Below are positions 9,455 to 18,627 of a DNA stretch of 64,000 nucleotides, in pieces. The translations under genes and the position numbers were made by a program. The DNA is from Pelagomonas calceolata. Taxonomy: Eukaryota > Sar > Pelagophyceae > Pelagomonadales > Pelagomonadaceae. The notes beneath the pieces are model-generated. The model was not told where the DNA came from and ran no database searches. It was given only the letters and a program-made list of their open reading frames with translations. Position 1 is the first letter of the stretch. Each line of letters begins with the position of its first letter. The DNA lies in contig CAKKNE010000001.1 of NCBI GenBank assembly GCA_918797485.1, forward strand, positions 3,224,001 through 3,288,000, read 5' to 3'.

Positions 9455-10096
9455 CAGAAGTGCTGAATGTGCTGAGTGCCGCCTGGTGTCGGCGGGCTGC
9501 GGTCTTCCGCGTGCGGCCGCCCTCGCGCTGCGCCGCGGCGGCGGTCTCTGCGACGTGTGCCTCGACGGGCGCGATGTGCGGCGGCTTGCGAGACGCAGGC
9601 CGCTTGATGGGAAGCGCACGCGCTCGTACGGCGCCGGGCTGCCCCAAAAATGGGCCGAGCGCCTTGGCAGGAGGCCGGGCGGCGCTACCAGCGCCACGGC
9701 TATCGTCGTCCACCACTGGAAAGCCATCTAGAGTCGCGATTATCAGCTTGCTGAGAGCTGCTGAGACGCTGTGCGCCTGCCCGCACGACTTTGCTTTCTC
9801 GTCCATTTGGTCCTTTACTCGCTTCCGAGCAAGCCATGACCTGCGGGACAAATCTGCGCGTATCTGAAAAACCCAATATTTGCGCTCAGGCCGAGCTCGA
9901 GGCCAGGCTTTGCGCCAGGCACAGACCGACGGACCGCGAAGGCGGCACAATATCGCAGCTTCTTAACGCGGCGCCCCGCCGCGATCACGCAGCGCCTCCT
10001 TCGGAGCAGCCCCGTTGCTCCGCTGATAAAAACCAGCACACCAAGCTCCAGGCACGAGACCAGGCGACGCCGGCGCCGTCCGTAAGTGCGTCAAAG
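9455..10096. other. divergent promoter region, 642 bp
   Basis: Between the divergent genes starting at 9454 and 10097. Open frames enter from both sides without recognisable domains. A CGTAAGTGCG string 16 bp before the downstream ATG resembles a 5' splice site. Nothing else identified. Confidence 0.4.
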
Positions 10097-11113
10097 ATGG
10101 TAAAAGGATGGGAGCCGACGAATTTCGACCCCAACTACGAAAACTTCGCCAACGCCGGCTGGACCAAGTACGAGCACGACGGCCGCGAGATCACCAACCT
10201 CTACATAAACAACAGCGTGTCCCCGACCAAACTCGCCGTCTTCCGGCGTGTATATGATGCAGACGGCCAGCAATCTAGAGAATGGTGTCATCGCGATTTC
10301 TCGAAGAAGAACCTAAAAGCGTTTGTCCGCACGTTAGCTTCTGCGGGCCGGATCACTTCGGTCGCAAACGACCGAATTCGTCACGTCGTGGACGGCCTCA
10401 TGAAAGAGGAGGGCGGCATCGAACTTGACGAGGGCCGCTGCGCCGAGCTGGAAAAAAGGTACGCCCAAGCAATGAGCAAAGACCTGAGCGATGACATCGC
10501 TGCGCTACGGGCCGCCATGAGGGCCGAGGCGAAGGAAGACTTGGAACACCTCAAAGGGATGTGTGAAAGGTATAGGAAAAAATATTTCCGTGATTCTCTG
10601 GAACCGGGCGACCTGGCCCCGCCGACGGGGGAGCGCGCAATGGCTCTCGCTCTCGTCAACTACCCGGAGGTTTGCAGGGAGATTATGAAGAAATTCTGCG
10701 CATACGGGGCGCGGCGGCTGGAGGGCGGCCTCCTGGACGACGTGCGCAATTATCTGAGAGACTCGCAGATACTACACATGATGGTGAAGAAGGCCTACCC
10801 GAAGCTGTCGGACAAGGACGTCAATAAGCTCTGCCGCAAGGGGACGAAGACGGAACGGGCGCTCATTCACATCGACCACTACATCGCACAATTAGGCGAC
10901 GGCCCCCACCACTTCGTCGCCATGATTGGAGGTCCGAATATGTCGTTCGGCGCTTCGCGGCGCCACATCGCGAAGGATTTGTACGTGACGCAGGAGGTCG
11001 CGGACGCCATCCGCGCGGCCGCGCTGGAGACGATCCGGGGCGTCCGAGCGGTGATTCGCGAGGGTCCCGCGAACGGCGGCGGCGACGAGGGCGAGGAGGA
11101 GGCGATGGCGTAG
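10097..11113 (+). CDS. unknown helical protein
   Basis: 338 residues from the ATG at 10097 (MVKGWEPTNF). The frame is open further upstream, but that part reads as Arg/Ala-rich filler. Mostly charged helix with two Cys in CERYRKKYF and EVCREIMKKFCAYG, and a short Gly/Glu-rich tail. No transmembrane segment, signal peptide or familiar motif. Codon usage looks like neighbouring real genes, with AT-leaning third positions in places. I cannot assign a function. Confidence 0.65.
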   Translation: MVKGWEPTNFDPNYENFANAGWTKYEHDGREITNLYINNSVSPTKLAVFRRVYDADGQQSREWCHRDFSKKNLKAFVRTLASAGRITSVANDRIRHVVDGLMKEEGGIELDEGRCAELEKRYAQAMSKDLSDDIAALRAAMRAEAKEDLEHLKGMCERYRKKYFRDSLEPGDLAPPTGERAMALALVNYPEVCREIMKKFCAYGARRLEGGLLDDVRNYLRDSQILHMMVKKAYPKLSDKDVNKLCRKGTKTERALIHIDHYIAQLGDGPHHFVAMIGGPNMSFGASRRHIAKDLYVTQEVADAIRAAALETIRGVRAVIREGPANGGGDEGEEEAMA

Positions 11114-11382
11114 AGAAGGCGCCGGTGCCTAATTTAGCTAGTTAGCTAGTTGTTACTCGGCGTCCGAGCGCGACTAGACGAAATGAAGGCCGATACAGCT
11201 GAAGAGTCAACTACCCCCCGCGCACGTCTGTTGAGTCCCTACGCCCCCCGCGCACACTTCCGAGCCACGAAAAAAATTCTGGTCGAGTTCGCGAGAGCGC
11301 GACGCGAGAAAAAGGCCTACTACCTCCTAAGACGCCGCTAAGATTCAGGCCCTTACGAACAAAAAGGGAAAAGGAAGGACGC

Positions 11383-13500
11383 CTACGCGGCCTCGGGCGG
11401 CGACTCGCTCACCTGGCGCCGCCGCGCCTGCGGCGACGCGCACGACGAGAGCAGCGCGGACACCTTGTGCGGCAGCTGGACCCGCGGCGCGGGCAACCCC
11501 CAGGCCGCGTGGTACTCCTGGCCGTTCGGCGACACGAACTCGCAGCGGCCCCTTCTCAGGTTGGGGTCGTAGAAGTCGTCTTCCGGTCGCGCAGTCCCTG
11601 GCAATTGCAAGGCCAGATCGTCACTCATCGGCACCGCAACACCGGGATTCTGGGCCATCTGGGCCTTGTAGTGGGCGTGCAGCGGCGACAGGCCGCCGGG
11701 GCCGCCGTAGCCGCCAACGGGCGTTTTTCCGATCGGTCCAGAAGGCGTCAGGCCCGTCCGCCCCGACGAGAACAGCTCCGAGATGCCGTTCTTCGCGGGA
11801 CTAAACCCGTCCATGTCGCTCAGAGGCGTGCCGTTCGGACCTTTTAATGGAGCGTCCATGTTCATGTCCAATGCATCGAAGGAGACGTCGAGCGCGTCGC
11901 CGTCGTCCGTCTTGAGCGCGTCTTCCGCGTCGTCGTCGTCCAATGCTAATAGAGCGTCGCCGTCGAAGTCGAGGGCGCCGCCGCCCTTCATCTGTGTGTT
12001 TATCGTGTGAGTCGCGGCCGTAGGACGCTCTCGATCGTCTCGACGCGGCGCCGCGTCGATGGCGTGGGGGCGCACGCCATCGCCGTGAGTCGAACGAACA
12101 AGGACGCTCGCGACGAGGCCCCACAAGTAAAAAAGGACGCCGCAACACACCCCGAACAGGTCGAGCATCGTCGAGGGCGAGTCCTGGCCCGCCGGCATGG
12201 AATTAGAGCGATCTAAAGCGGCGGACGCGTCGGCCGCGGTCTTCACCCGAGTTCTAGTCTTCGGCTGCGGCGCGCTTGAGGAGCGCGTCGTCCGTGATGG
12301 CGCAGGAACTGCTGATGAAGACGCCACGGCTCGCTTCGAGCTACGCTGCTTGTCGGAGGGTTCTCGTTCATCTCTATCTATCGCCTCCATTTGTGTGCGA
12401 GCCCGCGCGATCGTCGCCGTGTCCTCGTCCTGCGGCGGGCCCTTGCCGAACATGGCCGACTTCTTCCGGCGAAAAGCCGAATTCCAGCGGTTCTTCACGG
12501 CGTTCTCCGCCCTTCCAGGGAGTAATTTGGCGATCTTCGTCCAGGCGTTGCCCCAGCGCTGCTGCGCTTCGGCTAGTATGGTGTCCTCCTCGTGCGTCCA
12601 GCCGCCCTTCTTCAGGTTCGGGTCGAGGTGGTTCGTCCAGCGCTCGCGGCACTGCTTGCCGATCCTTCCCGGGATTCTCTCGGCGATCTGCATCCAGGTC
12701 AGGCCGCCCTCGTTCATGCATGCGATAATGATCTTGTCCTCCTCCTCCGTGAAGGCGCCCTTCACGAGGCCGGCCCTGAGTACTTTCTGCCATCGATGCA
12801 AGCATTGCACATCACTCCGCCCGTGGCCCGCGAGGTGCTGTTCCGCTATTCTCTTCCAATCATGAGTCCCAACAGCTTTCACGGCTAAACAAAGCTTCTC
12901 GTCCTCCTGCTTCGTCCACCGCCGCTTCAACCCCCCTTCCCGCAAGCAATCCACAATCACCTGCGCGGCGCATTTCACTCAAATTCGACAAAGAAACGAC
13001 CCACGACCTCGTGCGATGGACACGAGTCGCATCGAATGAAGGCACCGTACGGGACGCCGAGATCGCACCTTGTCTTCTTTCTCGCAAAAAGCTCCCTTGA
13101 CCAGGCCAGGCCTCAAAACTTTCTGCCACCGGTGCATACACTGCGCGTCACTGAGATCGTGGCCCCGCATGTACACGGTCGCGATGGTCTTCCAGTCGCC
13201 GAGGCCGACGGCTTTCACCGCTGCACACAACTTTTCGTCTTCGTGCTTCGACCATCGTCTCTTGGTACTGAGAGCTGCCGCTTTCGACGTGCCTCGCGTC
13301 TGCGCGGGCTGGGGCGCCTGGTAGTAGACCGGTTGGGGCGCAGTGGCCTTCTTCTTTTTGGTAGGCGGCTTTCTATAGACGTCGGCCATCTCCGCGTCGG
13401 GCGGCGGCGGCGGCTGGAGCAGGGGCACGGCGCCCGGCGGCAATACACTGCCGGGTGGCAGGACTTGCGGGCCCGCCGCCGGGTCGAGGCAGAAGAACAT
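11383..13500 (-). CDS. MYB transcription factor with an internally duplicated R1/half-R2 unit
   Basis: Exons 13069-13500 and 11383-12960 join in frame to 669 residues. Order: Pro-rich arm, a MYB repeat (RRWSKHEDEK...HRWQKVL), a half repeat (KGAFCEKEDKVIVDCL), a second full copy of both (RRWTKQEDEK...RWQKVL, KGAFTEEEDKIIIACM), then the rest of R2 (WMQIAERIPGRIGKQCRERW) and R3 (GGWTHEEDTILAEAQ...NRWNSAF). This is a c-MYB-like R1R2R3 domain with about 75 residues tandemly duplicated. The introner sits in the first copy only. A further candidate intron at 11992-12150 would remove an odd hydrophobic stretch. 3R-MYBs typically act in cell-cycle transcription; with an extra R1, DNA binding is uncertain. 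Confidence 0.85.
11992..12150 (-). other. candidate intron in MYB (159 nt)
   Basis: In transcript sense starts GTGTGTTGCGGCG and ends GATAAACACACAG, with inverted-repeat-like ends. It encodes an out-of-place hydrophobic stretch if retained. The length is a multiple of three, so the frame does not decide. Confidence 0.45.
12961..13068 (-). mobile_element. introner, family B (108 nt) in MYB
   Basis: Transcript sense: GTGCGATCTCGGCG ... CGCCGCGCAG, next exon GTGATTGTGG. Splicing restores the half-R2 motif EDK-VIVDC. Flanked by GTG on both sides. The homologous position in the second internal repeat has no intron. Confidence 0.9.
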
Positions 13501-14183
13501 TCAAGATGATGGGGCGCGCGGGCTGCCGCCGGCACACGTCGGCCAGAACTGTCCTCGAGGGCTGCCCCGCGGGGCGGCGGGCCTTCGTGGCTGGGGCAGG
13601 CCCTCCCTCGGATTGAATGTGATCCTCCCTGGGGCCTCGCGACGGCGGGCGGCGCCCGGGTGGGCTGTGCCAAGACGCTTATGCCACCAGATGCCCACCG
13701 GTCGCGACGGACGAGGCCGACGGTTATGGCACCGGGCGCGAGGCGTCTTTGGCAGGCGTGCGCGGGCGGAGGGCTCGCGCGCGACGCTTGGCGGGCGCGC
13801 GCCTGGTTTTTTTCTCTTTTGGCTAGTGGGGCTCATTGTTGGGCTCTTGCGCATCTCCGCGGGGCGGGAGACCGCCGAGCGTCTTAGGAGCATGTCGCCG
13901 GCGTCGTAGGAGCCCTGCGTGCTGCGTGACTCCCCGAGGCAGGGCGCGTTTCGGGTTTTGCCTGCTATTTTAATTGCAAATAAAAGCGCAACTCACGCTG
14001 GCCGCGATAGATCGCAATCGGCTGCGTTTTTTAAGCATAATTAATTACGTCAGTTGCGCGCGCTGTTTATTCGAGCCATCGCCGCTGCTGCGGCATCCAT
14101 AGCAGTGGGCTGATTTTGGGCTCACCGGTACGCCGTCGACGCCGCGGCGCAAACGCAAAAATGCACGATAGACAACAGCAGAG
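13501..14183. other. divergent promoter region, 683 bp
   Basis: GC-rich up to about 13950, then distinctly AT-rich (13960-14060) with an ATTACGTCAG bZIP-like palindrome near 14045. No gene, dyad motif or repeat recognised. Confidence 0.4.
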
Positions 14184-15023
14184 ATGACAGACGCAAAGGC
14201 GGAACGATGGAAGCCCGAGGGCCACCCCATGTTGGGGGTGCGCGGCAGCGTCGCTTTACTACAGTGCGCGACCACTCTAATCTTGGTCTTCAGCGGCATT
14301 AATTGGAGCCAGACCATCCCCCTGGCGATGATGCAGTTCGTGTCGGCCTGTACTTTATTAGCACAGTGGGACAAGTCGGGACGGGACCACATGTACGTCG
14401 TACGAGGCTGCGCGTCTTTAGTGAGGGCCATCGTGGTCCTAAGAACGAGCGCCTGCGGCCGCGTCTTCCCGCCCTGGGCGGGCTGCGACGCCGAGCCCTG
14501 GCGCGGCCACGAGAATGTGAGATTGCCCTTCCGGTGCATTCACGTGCTCGCTTGCGTGCGGCAGCTGGCGAACGCCTGGTCCCTGCTGAACCAGTACCAT
14601 CTCGTGGGCGACGGCGTCACGCCGGACAACGGGCATCGCCAGCTCTGGATCCGCGCGAGAATACGCCTGGCAGGTGTGCCCATCCAGTTAGCGCGCTTCG
14701 TCCTCAAAATCGTTTTACTCGACGACACGCGGTATGAAAGGGGCGACGTCGAGGTCGCCTGCAATTTTGTACGGGCGGTGTTGCTGATTCCGCTCAGCGC
14801 GTGGTCGCTGAACCACCAGTACTACACGTCCGGGAGCGATCCGCCGCCTCGAAGCGTGCAGCGCGGCTGTGCGTGCCTCGAGCTCGATCATGTGGACTAC
14901 AACCCGTCGGGCCAGGGCGGGTTACATCGAGCGAAGTCCAATGTCGGGTTGGGAGACGTGGAGTTGACCGAGACGCGACCCGCGGCGCCGGCCGACGACG
15001 CCGACGCGGAAACCCCTCGGTGA
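14184..15023 (+). CDS. multi-span membrane protein, unknown
   Basis: 279 residues. Hydrophobic spans at about 22-41 (SVALLQCATTLILVFSGINW), 45-60, 70-87, a central amphipathic Cys-containing segment, about 160-178 and 190-206, suggesting four to six spans. Repeated short features (AQWDKSGRDHMY; LNQYHLVGDG; LNHQYYTSGSD) at similar spacing suggest an internal repeat of a two-span unit. The C-terminus is soluble, acidic and Pro-rich. No family recognised. Convergent with the CS-domain gene. Confidence 0.65.
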   Translation: MTDAKAERWKPEGHPMLGVRGSVALLQCATTLILVFSGINWSQTIPLAMMQFVSACTLLAQWDKSGRDHMYVVRGCASLVRAIVVLRTSACGRVFPPWAGCDAEPWRGHENVRLPFRCIHVLACVRQLANAWSLLNQYHLVGDGVTPDNGHRQLWIRARIRLAGVPIQLARFVLKIVLLDDTRYERGDVEVACNFVRAVLLIPLSAWSLNHQYYTSGSDPPPRSVQRGCACLELDHVDYNPSGQGGLHRAKSNVGLGDVELTETRPAAPADDADAETPR

Positions 15024-15127
15024 CGCGTCGCCTCGCCGGCGCGGCGGGAGACGCCGTCGACGCGAGCAGCAATTCACACTCCGACCGCCGCCGGCGGTGG
15101 AGCCTAATTTTATCACTGTTAAGCACA

Positions 15128-16093
15128 CTAGCCCTCGTCCGGTAGCTCGACCTCGACCGGCGGAGGGTGGTTCGCGACCTTCTCGCGGAATTGAGCATGA
15201 GCGCCGGCCCAGGCCGCCTGGAACTCCTCGGGCGTGCCCGCTCTTCTTTTAGAGCGGCTCTCCAATGAAGTCGTGTCGCGCGGCGTTTCATCAACATCAG
15301 CACTCTCAGCAAACAACGTAGACCACCACGTCACGACGCCAAGGGCAACGGGCCGCTTCTTGAGGGAAACGCAGACACACCTACAATCCGTCGGCAGCGG
15401 TATGACGCTGTCCTCGAGGCACCAGTCGAAGGAGTCCTTGAGAGCATCTTCGTCGTGAGACGGCGCCAAGCGAAAGGAAGGCCGGGGGTCGTCGCTACAC
15501 CAGACGTCGTGCTTCAGCGCTTCGGTCAATTCATTCACGGTCAAAACGCAGGCGTCGCCCTTGTACTGTAATGAGCAGCGGACGTTGTGCGCCCGCGTAC
15601 TCGCACCGACGGGGAACCTCGCAACTATATCTTCCGCAGACTGACTCCAGACCGCGCAGATCCTTCCATTTCTTGTACAGAAGCCGCCGTCTTTGGTGGC
15701 GTCTACCACTGGATTTTTGCTGGCCGGCGGCGGCACGGGCTTCGACAGAGCAGCTTCTGCTTTCCACTGCTCGACGCGCTCGGCCTCGACGTCGTCCTCG
15801 ACGTAGCGGTTCGGCTCGCCCTCGCCGTCGCTCTCGTCGAAGGCGTCCCACTTCGAGTAGTCGATGCCCCCCCGCTTCGGCTTTGCTGGTTCTTGCGGCT
15901 TTGAAGCTGGCGTGACGTCGAACTTGTCGTGCCCCGTGCGCGTCACGGACCAGCCGTCGCTTCCGATGGTCACGCCCGTCGTCGCGGCGTCGAGGCGCGT
16001 GACGACGGGCCGCGGCGGTTGGGAGCGCTGGTCCTCGGCGTCCTCCTCGTCGCCGATGCCCTTCCACTTGTCGTAGTTCGTGAGGGCGGACAT
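15128..16093 (-). CDS. CS-domain (NudC/p23-like) protein
   Basis: 321 residues from the ATG at 16093 (MSALTNYDKWKGIGDEED). The N-terminal third is acidic, with two YxKW motifs (NYDKWKGI; DYSKWDAF). A CS domain follows at about 145-245: VWSQSAEDIVARFPVG, LQYKGDACVLTVNELTEALKHDVW, then CVCVSLKKR...VVTWWSTLF, the usual W-Q, beta-sandwich and L-K-W pattern of NudC-domain cochaperones. Such proteins assist HSP90 clients or dynein-linked complexes. The CS strand order fits well but the sequence is divergent. A dyad motif lies about 150 bp upstream. Confidence 0.75.
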   Translation of the reverse strand: MSALTNYDKWKGIGDEEDAEDQRSQPPRPVVTRLDAATTGVTIGSDGWSVTRTGHDKFDVTPASKPQEPAKPKRGGIDYSKWDAFDESDGEGEPNRYVEDDVEAERVEQWKAEAALSKPVPPPASKNPVVDATKDGGFCTRNGRICAVWSQSAEDIVARFPVGASTRAHNVRCSLQYKGDACVLTVNELTEALKHDVWCSDDPRPSFRLAPSHDEDALKDSFDWCLEDSVIPLPTDCRCVCVSLKKRPVALGVVTWWSTLFAESADVDETPRDTTSLESRSKRRAGTPEEFQAAWAGAHAQFREKVANHPPPVEVELPDEG

Positions 16094-16704
16094 TGCTGTG
16101 ACTGTGTTGCGGGCGGCGCTGCAGCTGGTCTTTGTATTTGCCGCAGTTTCGAAAGGATTGCGACAGGCGACGAATGTGGCAGTGTTGCGTCGCAGTCGCT
16201 GGATCGACGCGTACAGCTGGTACGACGGCCCCGGCTTGCGCACAAGCTAGCTCGTAGACGCACTAGACTAAGGGAGTGTACGCAAAGCCTCAAATGCCAC
16301 GCGTACAGAGCCCTCGCGCACGCCTCGCGGCCGGCAGGACTCCTGCGCGGACCCCAGCCCGGCCACTAGGGATCACGTTTTGGCTCCCAGCGCCGCGAAA
16401 GCCAAGGCGCGGGCGCCGTACCAGCAGCCTCCAAGGCAGCCCGAGGCCGCGCCGCAGTCGAACGGCTCGAGGGCCGGCCGCTGCACGAGTGCCGGCAGCC
16501 CACGCCGCCCCGCGAGGGTAGAACAGCGCTGCCCCACCCGGGGCGAGGCGCCGCCTCCCGCCGCCGCGGACGCGATCCTTCACGGCCTGGGAGCCGCCCC
16601 GCAGCAGTTGTCGACGCGGGCGCAGCCTCAGGGGACCCTTCAAAGCTTGAGCCGCGGGCGTGGCCGCAGGGCACCCGTCACCGCTCGTGCCCTCCGCACA
16701 AACG
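16094..16704. other. divergent promoter region, 611 bp
   Basis: Between the CS-domain and CDKL genes; contains one copy of the dyad motif (16246-16266). The right half is very GC-rich without recognisable genes. Confidence 0.5.
16246..16266 (-). promoter_or_regulatory. dyad motif copy, divergent
   Basis: On the minus strand TCTAGTGCGTCTACGAGCTAGC: CTAG arms 12 nt apart with the TG(T/C)..TAC core. About 153 bp upstream of the CS-domain gene. Confidence 0.5.
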
Positions 16705-18339
16705 ATGAACAAGTACGAGGTCCTCGGCGTCGTCGGCGAGGGCGCCTACGGCATCGTCCTCAAGTGCCGCAACAAGGAGAACGCCGAGACGGTGGCAATA
16801 AAAAAGTTTAAAGAAAGCGAAGATGATGAAGAAAATGTCCGGAAGACGACGTTGCGCGAGGTTAAATTATTAAGGATGCTGCGGCACCCGAACATCGTGT
16901 CGCTGAAGGAAGCCTTTCGGAGAAAAGGTAAACTCTACCTCGTCTTCGAGTTCGTTTCCAAGAACCTGTTGGAAGTGCTAGAAAATGAAGTGGGCGGTGT
17001 GGGTTCCGATGCGACCTGTAGATATATGTTGCAATTAGCGCAAGCCATCGACTGCTGCCACTCCCACTCTGTGATCCATCGAGATATCAAGCCCGAGAAC
17101 TTGCTGGTCGATCCTCGCGGCAAGCAGCTCAAGCTGTGCGACTTTGGCTTCGCGAGGAGTTACGCACCGGGAGCGACGGACTTGAGCGACTACGTCGCCA
17201 CAAGATGGTACAGAGCCCCGGAACTGTTACTCGGAAGCACAGATTATGATGCCACAGTAGACGTCTTCGCGATGGGTTGCATCATGGGCGAATTAGCGGA
17301 CGGCCAGCCCCTGTTTCCCGGCGAATCGGAGATCGACCAACTCTACATCATCCAGCGCATGCTCGGGCCGCTGACGCCGGCCCAGGACGCGTTGTTCTTG
17401 CGGAATCCAAGGTTTGTGGGCCTCAAATTTCCCGACATGTCGCGGCCGGAGACGCTGCAGAAGAAGTACGTCGGCACTTTATCTAAGAGGTCATTGAGCT
17501 TCATGCAGGCCTTATTGCAGATGGAGCCGCACCAGCGCTATTCGTCCAGAGAGTGCCTCGAGCACCCGTATTTCGAGGACATCCGGCACGAGTACATCAA
17601 GCAGCCCACGTCCAGAGCGGGCACGGCGGCGTCTCGCAGTCGAGTGGGCACGGCGCAAAGTAGCGTTGTGAGTGGCGCGCCGTCCGAGGACCTGCCTACG
17701 ATTAAGGCGCGGCCGCGGTCGCCGCAGGGCGAGCCGCCCTCATTACCGCCGGCCCTGCCTTCGCGCCTGCCTCGCGCGACGAAGAAGCTGCCTCCGTCCT
17801 TCCAGAGGACGCAGAAGCCGAAACGGAAGCAGCAACGTCGAAGGCAGCAGCCGCAAGAACCCAGACGGCAGCAGCAGCCGCGGAAACGGAAACCGGCCCT
17901 GAAACCCGTGAACCAGGTGCCTCCGTTAGAAGATGCGCCCTTGCCCGAGGAGGGGTCCTTGTATGGACGGGCTCGAGCGCCGCCGCTGCGCGCCCGGAAG
18001 CCGCGCCGGTCGCGGGCGGAACGAGCGGCTTCGGAGCGGGAGCCGAAGCCCCTGACGCAGCCGCACCACGAGCCGCTCGCCGCGCGGTCGCCGGTTCCCA
18101 ATAGAGCCAAGGTGGCGACGCGCGAGCGCGACTTGCAGCGCGAGCGGGAAAGAAGACGGGAAAGGGAGATCCGCGAGCTGCGCGAGTTCTCCTCCAAATT
18201 ACCGCTGCAATTGCAGCAGAAGCTGCGCGACGCCGACGAGGGAAGTTATGCTCGCACGGGCACGTCGCACGGGGGCCGCAATAGATTGCCCGACTGGGAG
18301 CGGTCCGACCCGTTTCCCGGTTCGCAGAAGCGCTGGTAG
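16705..18339 (+). CDS. CDKL-type cyclin-dependent-like protein kinase
   Basis: 544 residues from MNKYEVLGVVGEGAYG. Kinase domain about 1-290: Gly loop GEGAYGIV, VAIKKF lysine, helix KTTLREVKLLRML, catalytic VIHRDIKPEN, CDFGFAR, ATRWYRAPELL. The N-terminal 50 residues are nearly those of animal CDKL5 (NKYEVLGVVGEGAYG). The activation segment reads DLSDYVATRW: CDKLs usually have a TxY dual-phosphorylation site, here Ser-Asp-Tyr. The 250-residue C-terminal tail is basic, Pro/Arg-rich and ends in a helical RERERRREREIRELREF stretch. CDKLs regulate ciliary or flagellar length in algae and animals, fitting the RJL GTPase in this window. Kinase family sure; role inferred. Confidence 0.92.
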   Translation: MNKYEVLGVVGEGAYGIVLKCRNKENAETVAIKKFKESEDDEENVRKTTLREVKLLRMLRHPNIVSLKEAFRRKGKLYLVFEFVSKNLLEVLENEVGGVGSDATCRYMLQLAQAIDCCHSHSVIHRDIKPENLLVDPRGKQLKLCDFGFARSYAPGATDLSDYVATRWYRAPELLLGSTDYDATVDVFAMGCIMGELADGQPLFPGESEIDQLYIIQRMLGPLTPAQDALFLRNPRFVGLKFPDMSRPETLQKKYVGTLSKRSLSFMQALLQMEPHQRYSSRECLEHPYFEDIRHEYIKQPTSRAGTAASRSRVGTAQSSVVSGAPSEDLPTIKARPRSPQGEPPSLPPALPSRLPRATKKLPPSFQRTQKPKRKQQRRRQQPQEPRRQQQPRKRKPALKPVNQVPPLEDAPLPEEGSLYGRARAPPLRARKPRRSRAERAASEREPKPLTQPHHEPLAARSPVPNRAKVATRERDLQRERERRREREIRELREFSSKLPLQLQQKLRDADEGSYARTGTSHGGRNRLPDWERSDPFPGSQKRW

Positions 18340-18502
18340 TAAGGTTGTTTACGCGTCTTGCTCCGATCTATTCTCCCCCCGGGGCGCCGCCGGCCGGCAA
18401 GTTTGCTTTTGCTTAGCTAGGCCTAGCCACGACCCGCCGCGGCGTTCAAAGTGGCGGCTGCGCGGGGTCCGCGTGACCGGAACGCCCGCCCCCGCCCCCG
18501 TA

Positions 18503-18542
18503 CGCCGTCGCCCCGAGTGTTAGCTCGGAGGCGACGACGGCG
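18503..18542 (-). repeat. 3'-flank hairpin repeat, copy 2
   Basis: CGCCGTCGCC-CCGAG-TGTTAG-CTCGG-A-GGCGAC-GACGGCG, nearly identical to 1098-1137, with flanking similarity back to about 18395. Starts 86 nt beyond the U2AF1 stop (18628), the same offset and orientation as copy 1 beyond HSF. Confidence 0.6.
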
Positions 18543-18627
18543 AGGGGGGAGCAGGCCGAACGGTACTGTCACGGAAGTTGTCACGGTAGTAACGTTGTTA
18601 CGCGTCCGCGCGGCGGGAGTCGAGGGG

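Noticed and set aside
7238-9727. Longer start for the zinc-ribbon protein at 9727 with a signal-peptide-like leader
   Set aside because: The first 91 residues are Arg/Pro/Ser filler; MADAGG at 9454 begins the region with coding character. A leader cannot be fully excluded.
11183-11341. 52-codon plus-strand frame after the helical protein gene
   Set aside because: No signal, domain or supporting context; lies between two 3' ends and contains a short direct repeat (CCCCCCGCGCAC). Too weak to call.
12007-12865. Plus-strand open frames opposite the MYB gene
   Set aside because: Antisense shadows; the minus strand has clear MYB repeats.
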